Shown in pieces: positions 44,691 to 54,409 of a stretch of 64,000 nucleotides of DNA. This DNA is from Ancylomarina sp. DW003 (lineage in GTDB: Bacteria > Bacteroidota > Bacteroidia > Bacteroidales > Marinifilaceae): positions 248,001 through 312,000 of the forward strand of contig NZ_JAKJSD010000002.1 of the NCBI RefSeq assembly GCF_029029505.1, given 5' to 3'. The translations under genes and the position numbers were made by a program. Within the stretch, counting starts at the first letter, position 1. The number at the start of each line of letters is the position of its first letter. The notes under the pieces were generated by a model. It was given only the letters and a program-made list of their open reading frames with translations. It did no database searches and was not told where the DNA came from.

Positions 44691-47600
44691 TTATCTTTCT
44701 CCTTTGGCATATTTCGAAGGCGAAATTTTAAAATGATCACTAAAGCATTTACTAAAATACCTTGGGGTTGTAAATCCGACAGAATAAGCAACATTGGCCA
44801 CACTAACTCCGCTCTCGGTTTGGAGTAATAAGGCTGCTTTTTTCAATCGACTACTTAGAATAAATTCATTAGGCGTTTGGCCTGTAATTCCTTTGATCTT
44901 GGCATACAGATTCGTTCTCCCCAAACACATTTCCTGAGCAAATGTGTTCACATCAAATTTAGAGTTATCAAGATGCTTATCCACAATATCAATTGCTTTT
45001 TCGAGAAGTTCAGCATCGAGTGAATTTGTTGTAATGTTTTTTATCCCCAAGCCAGGATTCGTTTGAAACCTTTCCTGTAACTGCCTTCTGGACTTTATCA
45101 AATTACGGCATCTTGCCTGAAGCAGTTTAATATTGAAGGGTTTCGTTATATAATCATCAGCTCCGGTTTCTAATCCTTCAAGCCTATGCTCAGTAGCTTC
45201 TTTGGCAGTAAGCAGAATAATCGGGATATGACAAGTATTTAAATCTGATTTCAATTTCTGACACATATCCGTTCCTGTCATTAGGGGCATCATGACATCA
45301 CTTATAATCAAATCAGGTTGATTTTTCATAGCTGCTTCTAAGCCCACCTGTCCATTCTCTGCCTCAACAATATCATACTCATCCTTAAATGAAGCATAAA
45401 GCATAGCTCTAACTTCTGCATTATCTTCAACAATGAGCAAATTTGCTGATTTTGGAATCAAGTTATCCTCATCAAATATTTCTGCTTCATCATTTTTCTC
45501 AATCAGTAAAGGTGATTGCAAACTACTTTCAAGAATTTGTTGTTTATCCCAAATGACCTGTTCTTCTTCAAAATGATCCTTGCCAAGGGGTAAACTAACC
45601 TCAAAACATGCGCCTTCTCCAAGTTCACTTTCTACTCGCACACAGCCACCATGCATATCAACAATACCTTTACTTAGGGCTAATCCAATTCCGGATCCCA
45701 GCTCCTGTTGCTTGTGTTCACTGAGGTTATTGACCTGATAAAAACGATCAAATATTTTTTCCAAATATTCTTTGGGCATCCCCGGACCTGAATCAATAAC
45801 TTTGATACTAAGGTTTTGACTCTCTTGATTAATCAGAACATAAATTGAACCGCCTTTAGGCGTAAATTTGAAGGCATTCGATAACAAATTAAAAAATACT
45901 TTTTCCAACTGTCTCGCATCAAACCATAAAGGAATTCTATCCTGATAACATACAAGTTTGTATTTAATTTCCTGCCTCTCAGCATGTTCTTTAAACGATT
46001 CAAAAATCATATTAGAGAAATCAACAAAGTCGTGCTCGTTAACTTTGAGTTTCATATGCCCCAACTCTTGTTTTCTAAATTCAAGAAGTTCATCAATCAG
46101 TTTCTTTAGCCGGAATGAATTCTTATAGGCTACCAACATTTTATTATAAAGCTTAGGGGCAAGCGCATTGGATTCATCAAGCAAGCTTTCCAATTGTCCC
46201 AGAATTAATGTTAATGGTGTTCGAAACTCATGTGATATATTGGTAAAGAATTGCAATTTGGATCGATTCATCTCACGAATTTGTTCTTTGTCGCTTTGTT
46301 CTTTTTTTAAATTATCCTCCAACAAAGCCTTTGAAATCAACATCCGGTTGATATAAAATAAAACACCACTCACAATGGCTATATAAATTAAATAGGCCCA
46401 CCATGTGTCGTAATAAGGCGGATCAATTATAATTTTCATGCTGGTTTCAGCACCATCTTCGCCTTGTCGTAACTTTTCTTTTACATTAAATGTGTATGAC
46501 CCGGGTTTCAAATTTGTATAATTAACACTTCTTCGATAGCCGGCATCTACCCAGTCAGAATCAAAACCTTCGAGCTTGTATGAGTACTTGGTTTTATTCG
46601 TTTTCAAATAATTAAAGGATGTAAAGTCAAAAGAGACAACACTATGCTTGTGATTTAAATGAATTAGATTGGTATAAGGAAGCGTCTGGCTTAAAATATT
46701 AGTCTCATCGTTGGGATGCACTTCTTTATTATTGACACGAAGTTCTGTAAAATAAAGAGGGTGTTTAATTGATTGATTTTGTAACTCTTTCTCATAAAAG
46801 GAAACCATACCATGAATACCGCCTACAAATACTTCACCATCGCTGGTTATATACAAACCTCTTTCGTTAATTTCACTTAAAGGAAATCCGTTCTGATAAT
46901 CATAAGCACGAAATTTTTCTTCTTCAACATCGAAGCGACTGATTCCTTTACTTGTAGCAATCCAAAGAAAACCATATCTCGATTCTGCTATTCCATAAAT
47001 AAAGTCAGATGGCAAATCGTAATGACTACTGGTATATGAGGTGAAACTGTCGTCTTCAGGATGATAACGGTTAAGGCCTCCCCCTGAGGTTGCCACCCAA
47101 ATTCTTCGCATATGATCCTGATAAATCTGGTAAACAAAATTACTCCCTATACTTTTAGGCTTATGTGAATCATTTCTGAAATTCTTTAAATCACCACTCT
47201 TAAAATCATATAAACTCAAACCTTTGTTTTCAGACCCAATCCACAATCGTTGGTTCCTGTCTAATAGTAAAGCATAAATCTTTTTTCCTATCTTTTTATT
47301 AATGTTTTCATGTTCAAAAAGTGGTTTAAACTCCTCTTTTGCAACATTAAATAAAACGACACCTTCGTTCGTTCCAAGCAACAAGTTTCCCTCAAAAGGA
47401 ATTATTGCAGAAATGATGTTACTTGGGACTGAATAAGCCTTGTCCTCATTCTTCAGATATCTCTTTACTCGTCCGGTTTTGGTATCTAAAACATTTAAAC
47501 CACCTAGGTGCGTTCCAATCCAAAGCCGACCTTTTTCGTCGAGATATAGGCTTTTAGCATTATTATGGGATAAACTGTATGTACCACTTCCCTTAGTTAT

Positions 47601-48707
47601 ATGCTTAAATTTCTTTTTCTTTCTGTCGAAAAAATTAACCCCACCTCCTTCGGTAGCTATCCAAAGATTCTTCTCGTCATCTTCGAGCATTGAGCCTACT
47701 ACTCTATAATTTATCGATTTATTTTCATCAGAATCAGCAATGTAATATCGAAAGACATTTGTTTTAGGATTATAAATGTTTACTCCCCCGAAATAACTTC
47801 CTATCCAAATACTCCCCTCCTGGTCGCAAAATAAAGTATAGATAGAATTGTGACTTAATCCATAGGGCTTCTTATCAGATTGATAATAATTTGTAAATAA
47901 CTTCTTTTCCGCTTCAAAAATGCTTAAACCCAGAAATGTACCTATCCAAATTCGCCCCTGTTTATCTTCTGTAATATCCCTAATTACATTGTGAGCTAAA
48001 CCTGAAGCCTGATTATAGTGAGCTACAATTTGATTTTTTCGAAGACAATACACGCCATTCTCTGTTGTACCAAGCCAGATAAGATCATCCGAACTTTTAT
48101 GGATGCAAGAAACTTCTATATCCAATATTGAGTCCAACTGTTTAGTAAGTGCATCGTATCTGAAAAGACCTTTGTCGCTTGTTCCAATAAGAAGATTTCC
48201 TTCTGAATCCTCAAAAACTTCATTCACTTTTGTTCTATGAGGGAAAATTTGAGTTGCAGCTTTATATTTGCGATTCTCTTCATCTAAAAAAAAGAGTCCT
48301 AAATTTGTGCCTACCCATTTATTCTTATCATTGATATAGATACAATTAACATTTTGATTGGGAAAATTAATTAGTTCTTCATTCTGTAGGTTTATATTTG
48401 AGATACCTTCGGCAGTTAATATCCATAATTTATCATTGGCATCAACTTTCAAATCTCTAATATTATTACCCAAAAGGCTACTTGTATCCTGTCTATTATG
48501 TCGGAAAATATCGATTTCGTAACCGTTATAGCGGTTTAATCCATCGCGAGTACCAATCCACATAGTTCCCAAGTTGTCCTGTTCAAGTGCTGTGACTGAA
48601 ATTTGCGATAAGCCGTTTTTAAGATCTAAATGATCGAAATAGATATCTTGTGCCTTACAAATTAGCACCTCCAACAGAAAAATAAATAAAACCAGAATTC
48701 TCTTCAT
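44691..48707 (-). CDS. Hybrid two-component system sensor/regulator (HTCS)
   Basis: I start at ATG 48707 (MKRILVLFIFLLEV), which gives a signal peptide directly; the longer frame adds 18 residues before it. The 1338-residue protein has a periplasmic double propeller (about 25-690, repeated WIGT..GL), a Y_Y_Y domain (about 700-775), a membrane span (about 785-805) and a histidine kinase (His826 in ISHEFRTPLT; ATPase motifs NLLSNAFKFTPKGG and GSGIGLAL). A receiver (Asp1137 in ISDVMMP) and an AraC-type HTH complete it. It senses a glycan fragment and activates transcription. It is encoded immediately upstream of the surface-lipoprotein/SusC operon on the same strand and is its likely activator. 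Confidence 0.95.
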   Translation of the reverse strand: MKRILVLFIFLLEVLICKAQDIYFDHLDLKNGLSQISVTALEQDNLGTMWIGTRDGLNRYNGYEIDIFRHNRQDTSSLLGNNIRDLKVDANDKLWILTAEGISNINLQNEELINFPNQNVNCIYINDKNKWVGTNLGLFFLDEENRKYKAATQIFPHRTKVNEVFEDSEGNLLIGTSDKGLFRYDALTKQLDSILDIEVSCIHKSSDDLIWLGTTENGVYCLRKNQIVAHYNQASGLAHNVIRDITEDKQGRIWIGTFLGLSIFEAEKKLFTNYYQSDKKPYGLSHNSIYTLFCDQEGSIWIGSYFGGVNIYNPKTNVFRYYIADSDENKSINYRVVGSMLEDDEKNLWIATEGGGVNFFDRKKKKFKHITKGSGTYSLSHNNAKSLYLDEKGRLWIGTHLGGLNVLDTKTGRVKRYLKNEDKAYSVPSNIISAIIPFEGNLLLGTNEGVVLFNVAKEEFKPLFEHENINKKIGKKIYALLLDRNQRLWIGSENKGLSLYDFKSGDLKNFRNDSHKPKSIGSNFVYQIYQDHMRRIWVATSGGGLNRYHPEDDSFTSYTSSHYDLPSDFIYGIAESRYGFLWIATSKGISRFDVEEEKFRAYDYQNGFPLSEINERGLYITSDGEVFVGGIHGMVSFYEKELQNQSIKHPLYFTELRVNNKEVHPNDETNILSQTLPYTNLIHLNHKHSVVSFDFTSFNYLKTNKTKYSYKLEGFDSDWVDAGYRRSVNYTNLKPGSYTFNVKEKLRQGEDGAETSMKIIIDPPYYDTWWAYLIYIAIVSGVLFYINRMLISKALLEDNLKKEQSDKEQIREMNRSKLQFFTNISHEFRTPLTLILGQLESLLDESNALAPKLYNKMLVAYKNSFRLKKLIDELLEFRKQELGHMKLKVNEHDFVDFSNMIFESFKEHAERQEIKYKLVCYQDRIPLWFDARQLEKVFFNLLSNAFKFTPKGGSIYVLINQESQNLSIKVIDSGPGMPKEYLEKIFDRFYQVNNLSEHKQQELGSGIGLALSKGIVDMHGGCVRVESELGEGACFEVSLPLGKDHFEEEQVIWDKQQILESSLQSPLLIEKNDEAEIFDEDNLIPKSANLLIVEDNAEVRAMLYASFKDEYDIVEAENGQVGLEAAMKNQPDLIISDVMMPLMTGTDMCQKLKSDLNTCHIPIILLTAKEATEHRLEGLETGADDYITKPFNIKLLQARCRNLIKSRRQLQERFQTNPGLGIKNITTNSLDAELLEKAIDIVDKHLDNSKFDVNTFAQEMCLGRTNLYAKIKGITGQTPNEFILSSRLKKAALLLQTESGVSVANVAYSVGFTTPRYFSKCFSDHFKISPSKYAKGER

Positions 48708-48847
48708 CGAAAAACAAATAATAGGATTAACTCTCAGACTATCAACACAAAGCTTACTCAATAGTCACTTTTTTGATAATAAAATAATTCTAAGCCTCTT
48801 GCAAATAAACAAAATCTCAGTTCAAATTGAAATTTATAAAAACAAAA

Positions 48848-48880
48848 AAGCAAAGCCCCGTAATTAATGGAACTTTGCTT
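48848..48880 (-). terminator. Terminator of the uronate catabolism operon
   Basis: On the minus strand AAGCAAAG...CTTTGCTT forms a stem followed by a T-rich run (TTTTGTTTTT). It lies 65 nt past the stop codon of the hexuronate transporter gene, ahead of the HTCS gene. Confidence 0.75.
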
Positions 48881-48944
48881 ACACCAAACCTATTATATTT
48901 CAAAACCAAAATGAAATACAATTACAAAAAATATATTTTCTCTA

Positions 48945-50255
48945 TTACTTAGCCAATTCAAGGTTTTCATTCAATGGTTGTAATTTTGGTAACATTAAAT
49001 GTATAATCAATAAAATAACCAGATATAACATACCAGCTACTAAGAACATCCAGAAGTAAAAAGAATTTCCTGTTGCATCTAAACCTTGACCAAGTGCAAA
49101 GTCAACAACCATACCTGATATGGCACCAACCATTCCACCAATACCCACAACGGAAGCAATCGCCTTTTTAGGCATCACATCAGAAACAAGGGTAAACAGG
49201 TTTGCAGACCAAGCCTGATGTCCACCAGAAGCCAAAGCAATTAAACTTACAGCGATCCACACATTACTTGTCAGTGCAGCCAGAGATACAGGTGCAATAC
49301 AAAGTGCACAAATTAATAATGAAATTTTACGTGCTGAATTCAGAGTCCAGCCTTTATTTATAAATATCTTAGATAAGTAACCTCCTCCGATACTACCAAA
49401 ATCAGCTACTATATAAATAACTACCAGTGCTCCTCCCAATTCCTTAATACTATCGAGCCCGAACTGTTGTTTAAAAAAGATACCCGACCAAAACATAAAA
49501 AAGAACCAAACAGCATCGGTAATTTTACCAATAGCAAAAGCCCAGGTTTGACGCAAAGGCAGAACACGAGACCATGATAATTTTTCCGTTTCTTTTTTAG
49601 CATCTGTTTCAGAAGGTTTACAGTCGTGAAGAATGTAGTCCAATTCCTCTTTAGAAACCTTAGGGTGCTCCTCTGGTCGTTTATATATCTTAAGCCAAAC
49701 GGCAACCCAAATAGCACTAAAACTAGCTGTTACCAGAAAAGCAAATTGCCAATTATCACCATTGGGAGCAACGACCAAAGGAATAATGGCTGGAGCCAAA
49801 ACTGCTCCTACATTGGAACCTGCATTAAAAATACCGGTTGCAAAGGCCCGGTCTTTCTTTGGAAACCATTCAGCTACAGTTTTCACTGCCGCAGGAAAGT
49901 TTCCCGCTTCACCAATTCCAAGACCAAATCGTGCTCCAATAAAGCCTACTAAAGCGAAAGCTGGCTGAACTGCGGCATGCAGAACACCAAAAACACTCCA
50001 AATCGCAATTGAAAGGGTATAACCAAGTCGGGTTCCGTAACGGTCAATTATACCGCCCATTGTAAGCATTCCCAGAGCATATGCCGCCTTAAAAGCCATA
50101 TTAATATACCCATAATCTGCGTTGGTCCAATTAAACTTCTCCATCAATGTTGGTCCTAACACCCCCATTATACTACGATCCATATAATTAATTGTCGTAG
50201 CAAAAAAGAGCATCGCCAATATCCTATAGCGATAATTTCCTTGTGGTTTTTCCAT
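48945..50255 (-). CDS. MFS hexuronate-type transporter (ACS family)
   Basis: The 436-residue protein has about 12 membrane spans and the ExuT/ACS-family look: NYMDRSIMGVLGP in the first helix, GGIIDRYGTRLGY as the loop 2-3 motif, RFGLGIGEAGNFPAAVKTVAEWFPKKDRAFATGIFNAGSNVG in helices 4-5. It is expected to import a hexuronate or ketodeoxyuronate by proton symport across the inner membrane. It is the last gene of the kduI-kduD-DUF4861-kdgK-kdgA operon, 11 nt behind kdgA, so the substrate is probably 5-keto-4-deoxyuronate or a related acid produced by GH88. Confidence 0.88.
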   Translation of the reverse strand: MEKPQGNYRYRILAMLFFATTINYMDRSIMGVLGPTLMEKFNWTNADYGYINMAFKAAYALGMLTMGGIIDRYGTRLGYTLSIAIWSVFGVLHAAVQPAFALVGFIGARFGLGIGEAGNFPAAVKTVAEWFPKKDRAFATGIFNAGSNVGAVLAPAIIPLVVAPNGDNWQFAFLVTASFSAIWVAVWLKIYKRPEEHPKVSKEELDYILHDCKPSETDAKKETEKLSWSRVLPLRQTWAFAIGKITDAVWFFFMFWSGIFFKQQFGLDSIKELGGALVVIYIVADFGSIGGGYLSKIFINKGWTLNSARKISLLICALCIAPVSLAALTSNVWIAVSLIALASGGHQAWSANLFTLVSDVMPKKAIASVVGIGGMVGAISGMVVDFALGQGLDATGNSFYFWMFLVAGMLYLVILLIIHLMLPKLQPLNENLELAK

Positions 50256-50266
50256 AGTTATTCTCT

Positions 50267-50938
50267 TTATGATCTTAAATTCTTAATAATATCTAATGCC
50301 TTCTCACATGCAAGCTTAATTGCAGGGTAATCAAATGAACCATCCTCTTTTTTCACCATCAATTGCGAGCCCATACCCACACAGTGAACACCGGCATTAA
50401 ACCATGCTCTTAAGTTCTCTTCATCTGGTTTTACACCTCCTGTTGGCATAATAGATGACCATGGAAATGGGCCTTTAACTGCTTTTACAAATTCTGGACC
50501 TCCTACCTGAGCTCCAGGGAATATTTTCACAACCTCAGCTCCCAGCTCTTCAGCATAGGAAATCTCAGTAAGTGAACCACAGCCCGGAGACCAGGCTACT
50601 TTTCGTCTATTACAGACCTTAGCCATTTCAGCATTTAAAATTGGAGAAACAACAAAATTAGTTCCCAATTGAATGTATAAAGATGTTGTTCCCGCATCAA
50701 TAACAGATCCAACTCCCAACATCATATCAGGACATTCTTTTGCTGCCCATTTATTTAATTCATCGAAGATTTGATGTGCATAATCACCTCGATTTACAAA
50801 CTCGAACAAACGAGCGCCACCATCGTAACAAGCTTTTACGACATCCTTGCAGATATCAATATCTTTATGGAAAAAAACGGGAATCATTCCTGTTTCTTTC
50901 ATTTTCAAAGCAACTTCTATTCTGGAAAATCTTGCCAT
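50267..50938 (-). CDS. kdgA: 2-dehydro-3-deoxy-phosphogluconate aldolase (KDPG aldolase)
   Basis: This 223-residue class I aldolase should split KDPG into pyruvate and glyceraldehyde-3-phosphate, the last step of the pathway. The Schiff-base Lys is Lys138 in VVKIFPGAQVGG. The general base Glu46 is in FEFVNRGD, and GVGSVIDAG, SPGC and PTGGVKPDEENL are typical. Length fits the bifunctional KDPG/KHG aldolase family. It lies between kdgK and the transporter gene. A 111-nt spacer with an inverted repeat separates it from kdgK. Confidence 0.93.
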   Translation of the reverse strand: MARFSRIEVALKMKETGMIPVFFHKDIDICKDVVKACYDGGARLFEFVNRGDYAHQIFDELNKWAAKECPDMMLGVGSVIDAGTTSLYIQLGTNFVVSPILNAEMAKVCNRRKVAWSPGCGSLTEISYAEELGAEVVKIFPGAQVGGPEFVKAVKGPFPWSSIMPTGGVKPDEENLRAWFNAGVHCVGMGSQLMVKKEDGSFDYPAIKLACEKALDIIKNLRS

Positions 50939-50947
50939 TAGTTTTTC

Positions 50948-51040
50948 AATTATGAATTACGAGTTATGAATTATAAATACCTAATACCTGTTATTAATTT
51001 AGGCCTGCTTTACAAATTCATAACTTATAATTCCTCATTC
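50948..51040. repeat. Low-complexity inverted repeat of ATTATGAATTA words
   Basis: The spacer between kdgK and kdgA has ATTATGAATTACGAGTTATG near 50950. Its approximate complement, with TTCATAACTTATAATTCC and TTCATAATTCAT, occurs near 51018-51050. The arms can form a long AT-rich stem. Words of this kind are widespread intergenic repeats in Bacteroidota. It could affect kdgA expression within the operon. Confidence 0.5.
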
Positions 51041-51049
51041 ATAATTCAT

Positions 51050-52093
51050 TTATCGCGCTACACGTCCTGAAGCATCACCATCCATTAATTTAGCAACGTC
51101 CTCTACAGTAACTTGATTGTAATCGCCATAAATGGTGTGCTTTAAGCAAGATGCTGCAACGGCAAAATTTAAGGCTTTTTGATCTCTGCCAGGCCAGGTT
51201 AGTAGTCCATAAACCAATCCTCCCATAAATGAATCGCCACCACCAACACGGTCAACAATATCGGTAATTTGATAGGTATTACTTGCCTTAAACAACTCTT
51301 TCCCATCATATAAAACACCTGACCATGAATTATGATTGGCATTAATAGAACCTCTTAAAGTTGTAATTACTTTCTTACAACGAGGATATTGCTTCATGAT
51401 TTGTTTCGAAACGGAAAGGTATGCGTCAGCATCAACACGACCACCTGTCACATCAACACCTTTGGGCTTAACACCTAAGACTTTCTCTGCATCTTCCTCA
51501 TTACCCAAAACAATATCAGTACCAGCAACTAATGCAGGCATAATTTCTCCAGCTGTTTTTCCGTAATTCCAAAGGTTTTTACGATAATTTAAGTCACAAG
51601 AAACGGTAATCCCTCTTTCATTTGCCGCTTTAATTGCCTCAAGGCAAACATCTGCTGCTCCCTGAGAAATAGCTGGTGTAATTCCAGTCCAGTGGAACCA
51701 ATTAGCTCCTTCAAAAACTTTGTTCCAGTCGATCATTCCCAATTCAATTTCGGAAATGGCAGAATGAGCTCGATCGTATACAACTTTAGAACCACGACTA
51801 ACGGCTCCTGTTTCCAAAAAGTAAATACCCAAACGATCACCACCGTATATAATATCCTCGGTTTTTACGCCATATTTCTTAAGATCCATTTCGCAAGCAC
51901 GAGCAATATCATTTTTAGGCAGTCGAGTTACAAAATTCGATTCTATTCCATAATTTGCTAGTGATACTGCAACATTTGCTTCTCCACCACCAAAGGTGGC
52001 TTTAAATTCTGATGCCTGCGAAAATCTCTCATATCCTGGTGTCGCCAAACGCAACATGATTTCTCCAAAAGTAACTACCTTATTACTCATCAC
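51050..52093 (-). CDS. kdgK: 2-keto-3-deoxygluconate kinase (PfkB family)
   Basis: This 347-residue PfkB-family sugar kinase should phosphorylate 2-keto-3-deoxygluconate to KDPG. The N-terminal GEIMLRL and GGGEANVAVSLANYG motifs bind substrate. The C-terminal RVGGGDSFMGGLVYGLL carries the catalytic base Asp287 and the anion hole. The family includes kinases for fructose and other sugars, but the position between kduI/kduD and the aldolase makes KDG by far the likeliest substrate. It is 32 nt behind the DUF4861 gene. Confidence 0.92.
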   Translation of the reverse strand: MMSNKVVTFGEIMLRLATPGYERFSQASEFKATFGGGEANVAVSLANYGIESNFVTRLPKNDIARACEMDLKKYGVKTEDIIYGGDRLGIYFLETGAVSRGSKVVYDRAHSAISEIELGMIDWNKVFEGANWFHWTGITPAISQGAADVCLEAIKAANERGITVSCDLNYRKNLWNYGKTAGEIMPALVAGTDIVLGNEEDAEKVLGVKPKGVDVTGGRVDADAYLSVSKQIMKQYPRCKKVITTLRGSINANHNSWSGVLYDGKELFKASNTYQITDIVDRVGGGDSFMGGLVYGLLTWPGRDQKALNFAVAASCLKHTIYGDYNQVTVEDVAKLMDGDASGRVAR

Positions 52094-52125
52094 TTATCTT
52101 TCTTTATAATTTATTGAAACAATTC

Positions 52126-53400
52126 TTACTTTACTGTCACTCTAATGGGCAAACTCAACTCTTCAGATTGTGATTTCATTAAGCCCTCGAAATTCGTTTG
52201 CTTGCTCCAGTCTTTATTCTCAACTTCCCATGCAGCAAAAAAGTAGTGTCGAGCAGATTGATTATTCTTGATTTTTTGGGTTACAAAATGAGTTTCACCA
52301 ACCGGCATATTGTAACGAGATCCTTTCACTCTTTTCTTACTCAACAAAGGAGCATCACCTGTTCTCATTTTACTATCTGCAGGAAGCAGAATTCCCATTC
52401 CCAAATAGTCGTTATTCATTGATTGTACATCATGAGTTGCAACAGCAGTATAGTCGCTATTAGCAACAAATTTGAACGGTTTATTATCCTTTAGGTAACT
52501 GGTTACGATACCAATGGCTAATTCAGCTTCATTCTCCAAACCAGTAACCGTAACATCGCTTTGAAACCAATATTTACCTGCCCAAACTGTTATTTTCTCT
52601 TGAGCCTTAAGCTGCTTGCCATCAACGTTCCAGCCATCAAAGTTGAGTTCGAAAATTGAACGAATAGGACCACGAGATACTAATTGAAATTCAAAAGACT
52701 CTACGTTTCCAAGACGGTATAATGAATCCTGATGAAACAAAGCCAAACCGCCTGCTCCCAATGAAGGCCCAACATGCAAAACATCCATTCCCCAGTCAGA
52801 TAAATCGTGATAGCTACCAACATCCTTAGTTCCAACCTTATTCATCACCATTTCCGGTGACAATTTTCCAAATAAATCTTTAGCATTTCGACAATCGAAA
52901 TAATTACGAAATGCCATTATATCGTTTTCCCAACTCACACTCTCAGCCTGAAACCGAACAGGAACACCTGTATATCCTTTGGGTGAAATTGCATGATCTG
53001 TACCTTCAAATCCTTCTTCAATTGATCCAACTCCTAAACGGACATTAGTTCGAACAGTATAGATAGGTGCCTCTTTAGGATCTATAAAATTTAATTTTAC
53101 ATTCTTTAATTCCTTAGCAGCCATATCACATACAAATACTAATTCGTCCCATTCTCCATCACGATCTAAGTCGTCAACCTGACTTGGAATATAGTCTCCT
53201 TTTTGATCAATAACTACAAGAACCTTATCTGTCGGGATATCACCTACATTTTTTTTAATGACCTCTCTTTTTATAACAACAGGTGCATCTTTTCGTGCCT
53301 GACTCATCTCATTTTTTAATTCCAGAGAAGGGCTTGAACTACATGCCTGAAGCATAGTAGCAATTACAGCAATAGCATAATAATAATGTTTCATGTTCAT
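52126..53400 (-). CDS. DUF4861 lipoprotein
   Basis: This 424-residue lipoprotein (MLQAC lipobox) belongs to the DUF4861 family of uronate loci. Its N-terminal part reads VVIKREV, DKVLVVIDQKGDYIPSQVDDLDRDGEWDELVFVCD, and a beta-sandwich-like core follows (ESFEFQLVSRGPIRSIFELNFDGW, KITVWAGKYWFQSDVTVTGLENEAELAIGIVTS, GETHFVTQKI). The molecular function is unknown to me; the fold resembles mutarotase-like or lyase beta domains. It interrupts an otherwise cytoplasmic catabolic operon between kduD and kdgK, so it may act in the periplasm on the unsaturated or keto uronate before uptake. This is inference from position. Confidence 0.75.
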   Translation of the reverse strand: MNMKHYYYAIAVIATMLQACSSSPSLELKNEMSQARKDAPVVIKREVIKKNVGDIPTDKVLVVIDQKGDYIPSQVDDLDRDGEWDELVFVCDMAAKELKNVKLNFIDPKEAPIYTVRTNVRLGVGSIEEGFEGTDHAISPKGYTGVPVRFQAESVSWENDIMAFRNYFDCRNAKDLFGKLSPEMVMNKVGTKDVGSYHDLSDWGMDVLHVGPSLGAGGLALFHQDSLYRLGNVESFEFQLVSRGPIRSIFELNFDGWNVDGKQLKAQEKITVWAGKYWFQSDVTVTGLENEAELAIGIVTSYLKDNKPFKFVANSDYTAVATHDVQSMNNDYLGMGILLPADSKMRTGDAPLLSKKRVKGSRYNMPVGETHFVTQKIKNNQSARHYFFAAWEVENKDWSKQTNFEGLMKSQSEELSLPIRVTVK

Positions 53401-53569
53401 ATTTTATTGATCAAGACAAAACCTTGCTTAATTTTTCACCTGAATCAAGATTCAAACTTATCTCTCAAGCGTCCTGAATCTGTATAGTCAAAAAGGAATA
53501 CTTACAGTTCGATTTATAAAAAGGGACAACACCCAAGGCTAAAGCGCGCCCCCTTTTATCACTAACTAC

Positions 53570-54361
53570 TTATTCTTCATTCGAAGGTTTACCGATAGTA
53601 GCTAAAATACCTCCATCAACGTAAACGACGTGTCCATTAACAAAATCTGATGCCCTGGATGCAAGGAATACAGCAGTACCAGCTAAATCTTCCGGATTGC
53701 CCCAGCGAGCGGCAGGCGTTCTATTAATAATAAATTCATTGAATGGGTGTCCATCAACACGAATCGCTTCTGTTTGAGATGTTGCAAAATAACCTGGTCC
53801 AATACCATTAGTTTGAATACCAAATTTAGCCCACTCTGTTGCCATATTCTTTGTCAACATTTTCAAACCGCCTTTTGCTGAAGCATAGGCACAAACATCA
53901 TTACGTCCTAATTCACTCATCATTGAGCAAATGTTGATGATTTTACCCTCGCGTCGCTCGATCATTTTACGACCAACATATTTCCCCATAATAAAAGGAC
54001 CTACTAAATCGATATCAATCACCTGGCGGTAATCTTTCACTTCCATATCCTGCATTGGAACACGTTTGATGATACCCGCATTATTCACCAAAATACCAAT
54101 TGGTCCAACTTCTTTCTCTATCTTATCAACACCGGCAATTACGCCAGTTTCATCTGTTACATCGAAAATATATCCTTTACAATCAATTCCTTTTTTTGCG
54201 TAATCAGCAATACCTCTATCAAGGTTTTTTTTGGAAATATCGTTCACAACAATTTGCGCACCAGCCTCTGCCAATGCTGTTGCTATTGCCATTCCAATAC
54301 CATGTGTTGCTCCGGTAACTAAAGCAACTTTTCCATCTAACTTAAACGAATCAAGAATCAT
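53570..54361 (-). CDS. kduD: 2-dehydro-3-deoxy-D-gluconate 5-dehydrogenase (SDR)
   Basis: This 263-residue short-chain dehydrogenase should reduce 2,5-diketo-3-deoxygluconate to 2-keto-3-deoxygluconate with NAD(P)H. The cofactor motif is TGATHGIGMAIA (16-27) and the structural motif NNAGI lies at 93-97. The catalytic residues are Ser146 and Tyr159-x3-Lys163 (YASAK). The family also contains gluconate 5-dehydrogenases, but the direct link to kduI 48 nt upstream supports KduD. A 169-nt spacer separates it from the DUF4861 gene. Confidence 0.9.
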   Translation of the reverse strand: MILDSFKLDGKVALVTGATHGIGMAIATALAEAGAQIVVNDISKKNLDRGIADYAKKGIDCKGYIFDVTDETGVIAGVDKIEKEVGPIGILVNNAGIIKRVPMQDMEVKDYRQVIDIDLVGPFIMGKYVGRKMIERREGKIINICSMMSELGRNDVCAYASAKGGLKMLTKNMATEWAKFGIQTNGIGPGYFATSQTEAIRVDGHPFNEFIINRTPAARWGNPEDLAGTAVFLASRASDFVNGHVVYVDGGILATIGKPSNEE

Positions 54362-54409
54362 ATCTATTTCTTTTTAAAAACTTACAATTAACATCTATAA
54401 AACAACTGC

